The notes under the pieces: generated by a model
Told to the model about the DNA's origin: nothing
What the model saw: only the letters and a program-made list of their open reading frames with translations
Databases searched by the model: none
Translations under genes and position numbers: made by a program
Shown: piece by piece, positions 23,963 through 32,584 of the stretch
How positions within the stretch are numbered: position 1 is the stretch's first letter
How the letters are laid out: each line of letters opens with the position of its first letter
Source: Anaerolineaceae bacterium
Lineage (GTDB): Bacteria; Chloroflexota; Anaerolineae; Anaerolineales; Anaerolineaceae
Length of the DNA: 64,000 bases
Reading direction: 5' to 3'
Assembly (NCBI GenBank): GCA_016841445.1
Contig: JAENZD010000002.1
Location: 248,001 to 312,000 of the forward strand

Positions 23963-25474
23963 ATGTCCGAGTTCTTGTTGGAAATGAGAAACATCGATAA
24001 GAGTTTCTTTCAAGTAAAAATTCTAGATGATATCAATTTTGATCTTCTTCCTGGCGAGGTCCATGCGCTGGTAGGGGAAAATGGAGCGGGAAAATCTTCC
24101 CTGATGAAGATATTGATGGGAATCTATAGCCGGGATGCCGGAACGATTTTGTTGGATGGTGAGGAAGTCAACTTTCATACACCGCGAGAAGCTTTGAGTG
24201 CAGGTATCGCCATGATTCCTCAGGAATTAAACCCGATCCTCGATATGCAGGTAGCAGAATACTTATTTATCGGCAGAGAGATTACGCATACAAACATGGG
24301 GCCTGTCAGCATTGTTGATCATAAAGCGCAAATTGAACAGGCGAAGAATTTATTCGAAGATACGGGTGTAGATATCAATCCCAGACACCTGATGCGAAAT
24401 TTAAGTGTGGCTCAGATCCAATTGATCGAGATTATCAAGGCGATTTCTCTGGATTCTAAGGTCATTATTATGGATGAACCGACCTCAGCGATCACATTTA
24501 AAGAGGTCGATACATTATTCGAACAAATCCGTAAATTAAAAACAAAAGGTGTGGGGATTATCTATATCTCCCATAAAATGGAGGAGATTTCAGAAATTGC
24601 TGACCGTATTACAGTCTTGCGAGATGGAAAATGGATCGGCACGGATACCGCCCAGAACTTGAGCAAAGAAAAGATTATCAAGATGATGGTTGGTCGGGAA
24701 ATCAAAGAGGTCTATCCCAAGGTCAAAGTGGAACTCGGTGATGTGGCTTTAGAGGTTCGTGATTTGCTGCTCAAAGATAAATTCCAAAAGATCAGTTTTT
24801 CCCTCCGGAATGGCGAAGTGCTTGGGATCGCAGGCCTTGTTGGCGCAGGACGCAGCGAACTGGTGGAGACGATTTTTGGAATTAGTAAACCGGAATTCGG
24901 TGAGGTGCTGGTGCATGGTAAACCTATTAAAATTCAACATCCAATGGTTGCCATCCGCAACAAGATCGCTTTGATCACAGAAGACCGTAGTGCAACAGGC
25001 CTGAATCTGAAAACAACAGTCGAACACAATATTTCTTTTGTTCAACTCAGTAAGTTGGCCAGGTTTGGCTTCATCAATAATAAATTGGAACGAAAAAAGG
25101 TTGAGCAAATGGTTGGGAAACTGCGAATTAAAGCATTTTCCCTCAAAAGTATGGTCAATTCATTGAGCGGCGGAAATCAACAAAAAGTGGTCCTGGCAAA
25201 GTGGCTCCTTTCAGAACCTGAGATCATTATCATGGATGAACCAACTCGGGGAATTGATGTCGGCGCAAAGCGGGATATTTATCTCCTGATTGGTGAGTTA
25301 GCGAAGGCTGGCAAAGCGGTTCTGATGATATCCTCAGAAATTCCGGAACTGATCGGGCTCTGCGATCGAATTATAACAATGGCTGGAGGACGATTAACGG
25401 GTGAGATTCCGAGAGATCGTTTTTCACAGGAAGAAATTATGCACTATGCATCAAAGTTTGAGGTAAGAGAATGA
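23963..25474 (+). CDS. Sugar ABC importer 2, duplicated ATPase subunit
   Basis: 503 residues from the ATG at 23963, supported by GGAG and by the alignment of SEFLLEMRNIDKSF with other family starts; an in-frame upstream extension lacks a site. Domain 1: GENGAGKSS, LSVAQIQLIEI, IIMDEPTSAI. Domain 2: GLVGAGRSE, LSGGNQQKV, IIMDEPTRGIDVG. Same class as the ATPase at 10684 but clearly diverged, so not a recent duplicate. It overlaps the permease gene by four bases (ATGA). It probably imports another inositol isomer or a related sugar. Confidence 0.92.
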   Translation: MSEFLLEMRNIDKSFFQVKILDDINFDLLPGEVHALVGENGAGKSSLMKILMGIYSRDAGTILLDGEEVNFHTPREALSAGIAMIPQELNPILDMQVAEYLFIGREITHTNMGPVSIVDHKAQIEQAKNLFEDTGVDINPRHLMRNLSVAQIQLIEIIKAISLDSKVIIMDEPTSAITFKEVDTLFEQIRKLKTKGVGIIYISHKMEEISEIADRITVLRDGKWIGTDTAQNLSKEKIIKMMVGREIKEVYPKVKVELGDVALEVRDLLLKDKFQKISFSLRNGEVLGIAGLVGAGRSELVETIFGISKPEFGEVLVHGKPIKIQHPMVAIRNKIALITEDRSATGLNLKTTVEHNISFVQLSKLARFGFINNKLERKKVEQMVGKLRIKAFSLKSMVNSLSGGNQQKVVLAKWLLSEPEIIIMDEPTRGIDVGAKRDIYLLIGELAKAGKAVLMISSEIPELIGLCDRIITMAGGRLTGEIPRDRFSQEEIMHYASKFEVRE

Positions 25475-26436
25475 AAACATCCGCAAAGAAGAAAACGCTG
25501 AAATGGAATTCACTCAGAGAGCTGGGAATATTACTGGCTTTCATTGTGGTGCTGGTAACCTTAATGATTTTGTCACCGACGGCATTTGCCAAACCCGCAA
25601 ACCTTCTCAATATTGTCAAACAAGCATCGATTAATGGGATTTTAGCGACAGGGATGATGTTCGTGATTATTTCCGGGGGGATTGACCTGTCTGTGGGGTC
25701 CATCGTTGCCCTATCAGGTGTGATTGCAGCCAGTTTTGCACACCCTGGAGAGTACCCTTTGATTGTGCCCATTGTTCTCTCAGCGTTAGCCGGGCTTGCA
25801 GCAGGAGTGCTAAATGGCGTCGGTGTCGCGTATGGTAACATACCATCGTTTATTGTCACCCTGGGTTCAATGACGATTATTCGCGGCCTGGCCTTGATCT
25901 ATAGCAAAGGGCAGCCGATATTTGGTGTAACAGACGAATTTGAAGCGCTTGCCAGTGGCTTTGCTTTTGGCAGCATTCCTATCCTTGTCATCTATTTCCT
26001 GATCATCACGGCTATCAGTGCGTTTGTGCTCACAAAAACGGTCTATGGGCGACGCGTATATGCGGTTGGTGGCAACGAGATCACCGCAAAAGTGTCCGGG
26101 GTCAGTGTTAAAAGGATTAAGATCGCCGTTTATTCAATCTCTGGATTGCTGGCAGGCGTTGCAGGGCTTTTGCTTGCATCCCGTATCGTTTCAGGTCAGC
26201 CAACATCAGGCCAGTCTTACGAATTGGACGCGATTGCGGCAGTGATCATTGGTGGCGTAAGCATGAGCGGTGGATCTGGAAAGTGGTATGGTACCGTTAT
26301 CGGCGCCTTGATGATCGCTGTGATTGGCAATGGCCTTGATATCCTGAATGTGTCATCGCACTTTCAGCTGCTGATCAAAGGCTCCATTATCATTGTTGCT
26401 GTGCTGTTAGATGTAAAGGGCAAGCGTAACCAATAA
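25471..26436 (+). CDS. Sugar ABC importer 2, permease
   Basis: A 321-residue RbsC-type permease with many hydrophobic segments. Typical motifs: GILATGMMFVIISGGIDLSVGS, GNIPSFIVTLGSM, VYAVGGNEITAKVSGV and AAVIIGGVSMSGGSGKWYGTVIGALM. The start codon overlaps the ATPase stop. The binding-protein gene follows 64 bases later, reversing the gene order of importer 1, where the binding protein comes first. This supports separate origins for the two importers. Confidence 0.92.
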   Translation: MKTSAKKKTLKWNSLRELGILLAFIVVLVTLMILSPTAFAKPANLLNIVKQASINGILATGMMFVIISGGIDLSVGSIVALSGVIAASFAHPGEYPLIVPIVLSALAGLAAGVLNGVGVAYGNIPSFIVTLGSMTIIRGLALIYSKGQPIFGVTDEFEALASGFAFGSIPILVIYFLIITAISAFVLTKTVYGRRVYAVGGNEITAKVSGVSVKRIKIAVYSISGLLAGVAGLLLASRIVSGQPTSGQSYELDAIAAVIIGGVSMSGGSGKWYGTVIGALMIAVIGNGLDILNVSSHFQLLIKGSIIIVAVLLDVKGKRNQ

Positions 26437-26500
26437 TAAAAAAATTTTCCAGGGTCAACTGGTTTATGATCAAAAAAATTCAATATACTTAGGAGAAAAA

Positions 26501-27427
26501 ATGAAAAAATATCTTAGCTTAACAATTGTATCGATAATGCTTCTCTTCCTGATTGTAGGTTGCGCTAAAGATGCATCCGAAGAAAAAACATTCGGTTTCT
26601 TTATCAGCCACCAAACGAATGCGTTTACATCCGAACTTACGGCAGCAGTAACTGGAAAAGCCGAAGAGTTGGGTGTGAAGGTGACCGTCTATGATGCTGA
26701 AAAAGACCCGGCGAAGCAGATCTCCCAAATCGAGAATGCGGTCAACCAGGGTATTGCCGGCATTTTGATCGAACCTGTTTCAGTTGATGGTCTCGTGCCA
26801 GCTCTGGCAGCCGCCAAAGAAGCCGGTGTTCCGGTTGTGGTTGTCAACCAGCGCATTAGCGATGAATCAGCTGCAGACTCTTTCGTGGGCGTTGAGCATT
26901 ATACAAGTGGTTTCATGGAGATGACAGCAGCGGCTGGAGACCTCGGTGGCGAAGGTAATGTTGCTTTCCTGCTGGGGCCTCTTGGTTCAGATGGACAGAT
27001 TGGTAGAACAACTGCTTACTATGATGTCCTTAAAGATTATCCTGATATAAACGTTGTATTCGAACAGACAGCAAACTGGGTAACCGAAGAAGCCCTTGCA
27101 GTTACGGAAAACTGGCTACAGACGGGTACCGAGATCGACGCAATCGTTGCCAACAATGATGGTATGGCAATGGGCGCATTGAAAGCAGTTGAAGATGCCC
27201 AAATGCTCGATAAGATCCTCATTTATGGTGTTGATGCGACACCGGATGCCCTTGCAGCAGTTAAGGATGGTCGCCTGAAAGTCACCATTTCGCAAAACAC
27301 AACCACCCAAGGACAGGTTGGTTTGGAAACGCTGGTTAAATTAGCCAATGGTGAAGAAGTAGAATCTGAAATTCTGGTGGATTTCGTGCTGATCGATATC
27401 AACAATGTGGACGAATACCTCCCATAG
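26501..27427 (+). CDS. Sugar-binding lipoprotein of importer 2
   Basis: 308 residues. The signal peptide MKKYLSLTIVSIMLLFLIVG ends at the lipobox Cys (LIVGC), followed by the RbsB-like domain from TFGFFISHQTNAFTSELTAAV. NWVTEEALAVTENWLQTGTEIDAIVANNDGMAMGAL matches the corresponding region of the first binding protein (NWQRDQGVSITENWL), so both probably bind related ligands. It lacks the Glu/Ala/Pro linker. AGGAGA lies before the ATG. It is the last gene of the island; a strong terminator follows. Confidence 0.9.
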   Translation: MKKYLSLTIVSIMLLFLIVGCAKDASEEKTFGFFISHQTNAFTSELTAAVTGKAEELGVKVTVYDAEKDPAKQISQIENAVNQGIAGILIEPVSVDGLVPALAAAKEAGVPVVVVNQRISDESAADSFVGVEHYTSGFMEMTAAAGDLGGEGNVAFLLGPLGSDGQIGRTTAYYDVLKDYPDINVVFEQTANWVTEEALAVTENWLQTGTEIDAIVANNDGMAMGALKAVEDAQMLDKILIYGVDATPDALAAVKDGRLKVTISQNTTTQGQVGLETLVKLANGEEVESEILVDFVLIDINNVDEYLP

Positions 27428-27483
27428 AATCTAAAAACCCCAAAATTTTCAAACCCCTCTAATTAAACCTGTTGACCCAAAGA

Positions 27484-27520
27484 GGCGGTGGCAAGTACGA
27501 ATGCCACCGCCTTATTTCTT
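27484..27520 (+). terminator. Rho-independent terminator ending the catabolic island
   Basis: GGCGGTGGCA (27484-27493) pairs perfectly with TGCCACCGCC (27502-27511), followed by TTATTTCTT. It lies 56 bases after the second binding-protein stop. Confidence 0.9.
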
Positions 27521-27774
27521 GGATGGATCCCACTCTGCTGCGCTTCAGCCCCCCATAGAGAGGTTCCGCTTCGCTTCAGGACTTCGTCCTTACAGGAGGC
27601 GGTGCACTCCTTACAGGACGCTTCGCAGTCGCATAGCTCCTCGAACTGAAGAAAAGTGGCTGGTAGCCAGTAGCTGGTAGCGATTAAGAGGGCTTAGGGT
27701 GCGCTCTTTCTTTTGAGAGCACTAAATTTGGGTTGCATATTTATTGGTGTATAAAAACAATTGCGCACCTTACT
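27521..27774. other. Gene-free interval with degraded repeats
   Basis: No gene found. The stretch includes GCTTCGCTTCAGGACTTCGTCCTTACAGG-like direct duplications (27567-27615) and GCTGGTAGCCAGTAGCTGGTAGC (27659-27682). These resemble the other repeat-filled gaps (1292-1695 and 62515-63020) and look like decayed non-coding repeats rather than promoter DNA. Confidence 0.5.
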
Positions 27775-27834
27775 GTCACGTAGGTTGGCCTGTCCCCCGT
27801 CATTGCATTTGGGGGACAGGCCAACTTACGTGAC
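27775..27834. repeat. CACGTAGG palindromic element, copy 2 (long hairpin)
   Basis: A 24-base arm (27775-27798, starting GTCACGTAGGTTGGCC) pairs with 27811-27834 (ending AACTTACGTGAC) with one mismatch and a 12-base loop. The outer GTCACGTAGG sequence is shared with the elements at 1639 and 60512; the inner arm is different. It sits 11 bases beyond the acyltransferase stop and may serve as that gene's terminator-like structure. Confidence 0.75.
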
Positions 27835-27844
27835 CTACGCCTCG

Positions 27845-28516
27845 CTACTCGTTATCAGCAAGCAACTCTTTCAGTCGTGGATGGTCTGCATAGAACCCCC
27901 GGTATTCCGGGGGAAGTACGGCAGCGATCCGGCACATGATCTCGTCGGTGCTCCGTATGAGCCATCCCTGGCGGTCATCCTGATCCATTTCAGGGAGGAA
28001 GTATGGCTTCCCAACACGGATCGTGACCGGCGGCCGGCGTAATTTTGAAAAGTGCTGATTAATTTTCTCCGACCCGGCGATCCCAACCGGTAAAATCGGT
28101 ACGGTTGACCGAGCAGCCAGCAGCGCGGCACCCTGTTTGCCTTCTAAAAGGCCTTCCGCTTCCCGGCTGCGGGTTCCCTCAGGTGCAATGCCAACAACAA
28201 CACCCTGGCGCAAATAATCTAGGGCTTCCCGCAAAGCGCTAAAATCCGCGGCATCGCGATCCATCCAGACCATGGTGCCAAACTTCCCGAGGATCCATTT
28301 AAAGAAAGGTTTCTCCTGATACTTTTTCGCTACGATGGCAACCAGGTCATTCCGGTCTGTGATCGTCATCAGTAAAGGCGTATCCAGCCGGCTGAGATGG
28401 TTGCTCGTCATAAGCAGGGGACCTGTTTTGGGGATATAGTCCTGATTGACAACATTGAATTTCATCAATGTCTTGATCAAAAATCGAATGACAGAAAGGA
28501 GCGGTTTTTTTTCCAT
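27845..28516 (-). CDS. 1-acyl-sn-glycerol-3-phosphate acyltransferase-like protein (PlsC family)
   Basis: 223 residues from the ATG at 28516, chosen because GGAG lies upstream at normal spacing; an ATG five codons earlier overlaps that site. Acyltransferase motifs: SNHLSRLDTPLL (the HX4D catalytic motif), WMDRDAADFSALREAL, and GIAPEGTRSR (EGTR, phosphate binding). The N-terminus holds a hydrophobic membrane-associated segment. It transfers an acyl chain to lysophosphatidate or a similar lysolipid at the membrane. A damaged partial copy lies at 1984-2222. Last gene of a minus-strand group that includes the PrsW gene. Confidence 0.88.
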   Translation of the reverse strand: MEKKPLLSVIRFLIKTLMKFNVVNQDYIPKTGPLLMTSNHLSRLDTPLLMTITDRNDLVAIVAKKYQEKPFFKWILGKFGTMVWMDRDAADFSALREALDYLRQGVVVGIAPEGTRSREAEGLLEGKQGAALLAARSTVPILPVGIAGSEKINQHFSKLRRPPVTIRVGKPYFLPEMDQDDRQGWLIRSTDEIMCRIAAVLPPEYRGFYADHPRLKELLADNE

Positions 28517-28582
28517 GACTGGGTTCTCCATTAAGCAAAAGGTGCTCGGAAGTGTCTCGCAATAAAAAATATTACCCGTTGA

Positions 28583-29824
28583 TTAAGATAAAGAGTCTTC
28601 TTTGTTTTCGATAGCATTCTTTTTTCGGAAATGGCGATTGATCAAACAGATGCCAAGGGCCGAAAGGATCATCAGGAAGATCAGGGGTGCGTTGAACAGG
28701 ATGTCCTGATGCAGGGTCGTTTCTTCAATTTCCATAATAACCGGTATGAAACCGGATGCGAGTGCCAGGCCATTCCAGAGGCCATGCAGAACGATCGCAG
28801 CAAGGGTTGATAATACCAGAGACCCCCACTTCCGATCTCGCCAGGTCCTGGCTAAACCCCAACCGGCTATACCTGATGCCAGCATGTGTAAGATGCCGGT
28901 TCCAGCCCGGCCCACGGCAACAACAATCCAATCGTCCGCAGTGATGACGTTCGTAAAATAAAGCACATTTTCTATCAGGGCAAAACCTGCGCCAGCGATC
29001 AACCCACCCACAAATCCTTCCTGGGGAGATATCTTTTTCCTGGCTAACGCCCATAAAGCCAGGGGCTTAAGCAGCTCTTCAATGGCCGGTATGATCCCTG
29101 CAATCAAAGCAAATGCACCAAAGATCACGATGGGTTGGCGCAGATAGGGCTCAATAATCCGCATGACCTCGTCGAGGTTCTCACCGCTCGCTTGCAGCCT
29201 TTCGAGGGTACCCATTAATACCTGCCCGAATTGAGGGTTAACAACCTGAATTCCAATAACGAGAAGAATAAGCAGGCCTATGACCGCCAGCACTTCAACA
29301 ACGATCACGACCACCGGCATCACGGTCAGGCTGAACCCGAAGATTCGCCACTTCCTGATTTCAGAACCGCCGTCTAATTTTGTTTGCGCTTTGTGATAGA
29401 TCCACAGGACCGGTATCCCCGCTGTCAGGAGATTAACCGGTCCGATCAGGAAAGCAGCGATATTGGGCCTGTTGGAAATCAGCCAGCCGACAAAAACGAT
29501 CACGGGCCAAACTAAAATGACCCAACTGGTTATTTTTGAATAAATTGGGCGACTGGTATCCAGCCAAGCCGGGATGGGGCGTCCCCGGAGTTGGAAAAAA
29601 CTAATAAGAATTGTTGGTGTTAGGAGAACCGCAGAAAGGATGGATGACCATAGAATGATGCTCAGCGGGATATTCTGCGCCATCCCTGTTTGTGGGGTGA
29701 CGAATGAGACCAACCAGACCAACCCCAGCACCAGGGACTGCCCCAGGAAATATAAGAATCCCAGGGCACTGATCACAAGGGTCAGAATGATCTGCCATTT
29801 TTTTTCTGAGGGCCGTTCTCCCAT
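28583..29824 (-). CDS. PrsW-family intramembrane metalloprotease
   Basis: A 413-residue polytopic membrane protein. The PrsW core is in the C-terminal half: PAIEELLKPLALWAL (the EE..K motif), GGLIAGAGFALIENVLYF (with EN), GILHMLASGIAGW and VLHGLWNGLA (histidine motifs). PrsW proteases in Firmicutes cleave anti-sigma factors, but many homologs have unknown substrates. The N-terminal half adds about five extra membrane segments. It starts 23 bases after the stop of the upstream DsbA-cyclophilin gene, so the two are probably co-transcribed. Confidence 0.87.
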   Translation of the reverse strand: MGERPSEKKWQIILTLVISALGFLYFLGQSLVLGLVWLVSFVTPQTGMAQNIPLSIILWSSILSAVLLTPTILISFFQLRGRPIPAWLDTSRPIYSKITSWVILVWPVIVFVGWLISNRPNIAAFLIGPVNLLTAGIPVLWIYHKAQTKLDGGSEIRKWRIFGFSLTVMPVVVIVVEVLAVIGLLILLVIGIQVVNPQFGQVLMGTLERLQASGENLDEVMRIIEPYLRQPIVIFGAFALIAGIIPAIEELLKPLALWALARKKISPQEGFVGGLIAGAGFALIENVLYFTNVITADDWIVVAVGRAGTGILHMLASGIAGWGLARTWRDRKWGSLVLSTLAAIVLHGLWNGLALASGFIPVIMEIEETTLHQDILFNAPLIFLMILSALGICLINRHFRKKNAIENKEDSLS

Positions 29825-29847
29825 AAGGTCTTTTAAGTTCCTCTCAG

Positions 29848-31278
29848 CTAGTTTTCGATAATTTCAATGCCGTAGATGATTGTTGCACTATTGAACCCAA
29901 CGGCTGTTTGTGGGTCTCGCCGAGCGATATCATCCAGTGCTGCTAAGGTCGCTTCCGTGACCTGTCCGAAAATGGTGTAACTGCCATCCAGCTGTTGGGC
30001 AGGACCTAGCGTGATAAAGAATTGGCTGCCGTTGGTGTCTGGACCAGAGTTTGCCATCCCAACGACGCCAACCTGATCGTAAGAAAGGTCAGGATCAATT
30101 TCGTTGACAAAGGTGTAGCCAGGTCCGACATATCCCATACCGGATGGGTCGCCAGCCTGGGCTACAAAGTCTTCAAGAACCCGGTGGAAATAGATATCAT
30201 CAAACCAGCCATCCCGGGCCAGGAAAACAAATGAGTTGACGGCTAACGGTGCAGCGTCTGCAAACAGTTCAATTTCAATTTCACCTGCGCTGGTATCCAG
30301 CTTGGCTGTGTATGACTTCTCAGGATCAATGACCCAGTTCGGGCATTGTTCATAACCGCCAAACTCGTAGATGCTGAGCAGCCCAAAAATATCAGAGTAG
30401 TTACTCTGAGCAATGCGGCCATTGACAATTTTGAATGGTGTGTAATTCACACCCATTGAGAGTCGTTCATTGGTGTTTTCTTCCAGTTCCTGCCGAACAT
30501 CTTCATCATATAAACCGGTCTCAAACTGATCTGTATCCAAGCCAATAGCCTCCGCTTGAACAACGACCCAACTTACAAACTCCTCTTCTGAATAATAAGT
30601 CCAGAGCTGTTGATTGATGTACAACAGGTCGTGCATTTCCCAGAACTTATCCTTATCCTGGGCACCTGCGGCCTCAGCCGCCATGGATGACAAATAAGCT
30701 TTGTCATGGATGGAATAGAGGGGTAAATGTCTGAAGACAAACCGCATTGACTCGGGATACTGGTCGACCAGGTTTTTTATCCCCAGGGAAAAACTTGGGC
30801 AGGCCGGGCACTGGAAATCCGCATATTCCAAGATAGTGATGGGCGCATCGGGATTGCCATAGATCCAGTCGGTTTCTTTTGAGACCGGGTCCAACTGATC
30901 GACAACTGCCTGGTAGGCATCCGTGTCTGCGGTCGTGGCATAATCGAAAATGGTTGAGCAGGGCATTTGACCTGAAGAAAAAATATTATCCTCATCCAAA
31001 TCGGTTTCTTCTGTGGGGCTTTCTGTTATTTCCGGATTCGACGTTTCAGTCGGAAGAGGTGTTTCTTGATTCTCGATTTGAATAACTTCTTCTGTCATTT
31101 CCTCAGTTTTATCAGTTTCGTTATTATCTGATAATTGGTTTTGGGTATTCTCAGATTGCCGTCCCAGGAAATAGAATCCGCCAGCAGTAATAGAGATCAC
31201 AACTGCACCAATTAAAATAACGATGAGCCCTATACCTGCCCACAATAGCCATTTTGGAAAACTCTTTTTTTTGTTCAT
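29848..31278 (-). CDS. Membrane-anchored DsbA-like/cyclophilin fusion protein, paralog A
   Basis: About 476 residues from the ATG at 31278 (a TTG at 31287 is possible). Order: short basic N-terminus, one transmembrane helix (WLLWAGIGLIVILIGAVVIS), an acidic Thr/Glu-rich linker, a thioredoxin-fold DsbA-type domain with active site CPAC in FQCPACPSF, then a cyclophilin-type peptidyl-prolyl isomerase domain (FHRVLEDFVAQAGDPSGMGY, NGSQFFITLGPAQQLDG). Predicted to catalyse both disulfide exchange and proline isomerisation outside the membrane. From MPCST onward it is nearly identical to the next gene upstream, but the anchor differs. Confidence 0.9.
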   Translation of the reverse strand: MNKKKSFPKWLLWAGIGLIVILIGAVVISITAGGFYFLGRQSENTQNQLSDNNETDKTEEMTEEVIQIENQETPLPTETSNPEITESPTEETDLDEDNIFSSGQMPCSTIFDYATTADTDAYQAVVDQLDPVSKETDWIYGNPDAPITILEYADFQCPACPSFSLGIKNLVDQYPESMRFVFRHLPLYSIHDKAYLSSMAAEAAGAQDKDKFWEMHDLLYINQQLWTYYSEEEFVSWVVVQAEAIGLDTDQFETGLYDEDVRQELEENTNERLSMGVNYTPFKIVNGRIAQSNYSDIFGLLSIYEFGGYEQCPNWVIDPEKSYTAKLDTSAGEIEIELFADAAPLAVNSFVFLARDGWFDDIYFHRVLEDFVAQAGDPSGMGYVGPGYTFVNEIDPDLSYDQVGVVGMANSGPDTNGSQFFITLGPAQQLDGSYTIFGQVTEATLAALDDIARRDPQTAVGFNSATIIYGIEIIEN

Positions 31279-31303
31279 TTTATCCAAACACCCTTATCAT
31301 GTA

Positions 31304-32515
31304 TTATTGTTCGATAATTTCAATGCCATAGATGATTGTTGCATCGTCAAAGCCAACAGCTGTATCCGGGTCTCGCAGCGCGATACTATCCAGTGCTGCT
31401 AAGGTCGCTTCCGTGACCTGGCCGAAAATGGTGTAACTGCCATCCAGTTGTTGGGCAGGGCCTAATGTAATGAAGAATTGGCTGCCGTTGGTATCGGCGC
31501 CGGAATTGGCCATTCCAACGACGCCAACCTGATCGTAAGAAAGGTCAGGATCAATTTCGTTGATAAATTTGTAGCCAGGTCCGACATACCCCATACCGGA
31601 TGGGTCACCAGCCTGAGCTATAAAGCCCTCAAGAACCCGGTGGAAATAGAGATCATCAAACCAGCCTTCCCGGGCCAGGAAAACAAACGAGTTGACAGCT
31701 AAAGGCGCTGCGTCTGTAAACAGTTCGATTTCGATTTCACCTGCGCTGGTATCTAACTTGGCAGTATATGATTTTTCAGGGTCAATGACCCAGTCAGGGC
31801 ATTCCTCATAGCCACCAAACTTGTGAATGCTCAGCAATCCAAAAATATCAGGCAGGTTATTCTGATAGATGCGCCCGTTGACGATCTTGAAGGGTGTGTA
31901 ATTCACACCCATTGACAGTCGTTCATTGGTCTTTTCTTCCAGTTCCTTGCGAACGTCTTTGTCATAAAGATCGGTTTCAAACTGATCTGTGTCCAAGCCG
32001 ATAGCCTCTGCTTGCGCAAGGAGCCAACTGACAAACTCTGGCTCTGAATAATTGGTCCAGAGTTGTTGATTGATGTACAACAGGTCGTGCATTTCCCAGA
32101 ATTTATCTTTGTCCTGGGCACCCGCTGCCTCAGCCGCCATGGATGACAAATAAGCTTTGTCATGGATGGTATACAGGGGTAAATGTCTGAATACAAACCG
32201 CATCGACTCAGGATACTGGTCGACCAGGTTTTTTATCCCCAGGGAAAAACTTGGGCAGGCCGGGCACTGGAAATCAGCATATTCCATGATGGTGATGGGG
32301 GCATCGGGATTGCCATAGATCCAGTCGGTTTCTTTTGAGACCGGGTCCAGCTGATCCACAACTGCCTGGTAGGAATCCGTTTCTGCGGTGGTTTCATAAT
32401 CATAAATGGTTGAACAGGGCATTTCCCCTTCACCAATCCTTGCAGAATTGGATTTTGAACATCCAGCAATGAGTAACACACCAATAATCAAAAACAAAAA
32501 TGCTCTTTTCTTCAT
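31304..32515 (-). CDS. Lipoprotein DsbA-like/cyclophilin fusion protein, paralog B
   Basis: 403 residues. Signal peptide with lipobox (LLIAGC), a short linker, a DsbA-like domain (GNPDAPITIMEYADFQCPAC, active site CPAC) and a cyclophilin domain (FHRVLEGFIAQAGDPSGMGY, NGSQFFITLGPAQQLDG). The two enzymatic domains match paralog A almost residue for residue, while the N-terminus is a lipid anchor instead of a transmembrane helix and long linker. The two genes are 25-26 bases apart and form a tandem duplication. The extracytoplasmic folding role is inferred from the domains. Confidence 0.9.
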   Translation of the reverse strand: MKKRAFLFLIIGVLLIAGCSKSNSARIGEGEMPCSTIYDYETTAETDSYQAVVDQLDPVSKETDWIYGNPDAPITIMEYADFQCPACPSFSLGIKNLVDQYPESMRFVFRHLPLYTIHDKAYLSSMAAEAAGAQDKDKFWEMHDLLYINQQLWTNYSEPEFVSWLLAQAEAIGLDTDQFETDLYDKDVRKELEEKTNERLSMGVNYTPFKIVNGRIYQNNLPDIFGLLSIHKFGGYEECPDWVIDPEKSYTAKLDTSAGEIEIELFTDAAPLAVNSFVFLAREGWFDDLYFHRVLEGFIAQAGDPSGMGYVGPGYKFINEIDPDLSYDQVGVVGMANSGADTNGSQFFITLGPAQQLDGSYTIFGQVTEATLAALDSIALRDPDTAVGFDDATIIYGIEIIEQ

Positions 32516-32584
32516 TCGTAAACCTCTCTAATATTAATAGTCAATCACCTGATGGTCAAAATTCGCTGCTACAGGTGAAAGCTG

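Noticed and set aside
27761-28042. A 93-codon plus-strand frame over the acyltransferase 3' end
   Set aside because: It begins inside the palindromic repeat and is antisense to a clear PlsC-family gene.
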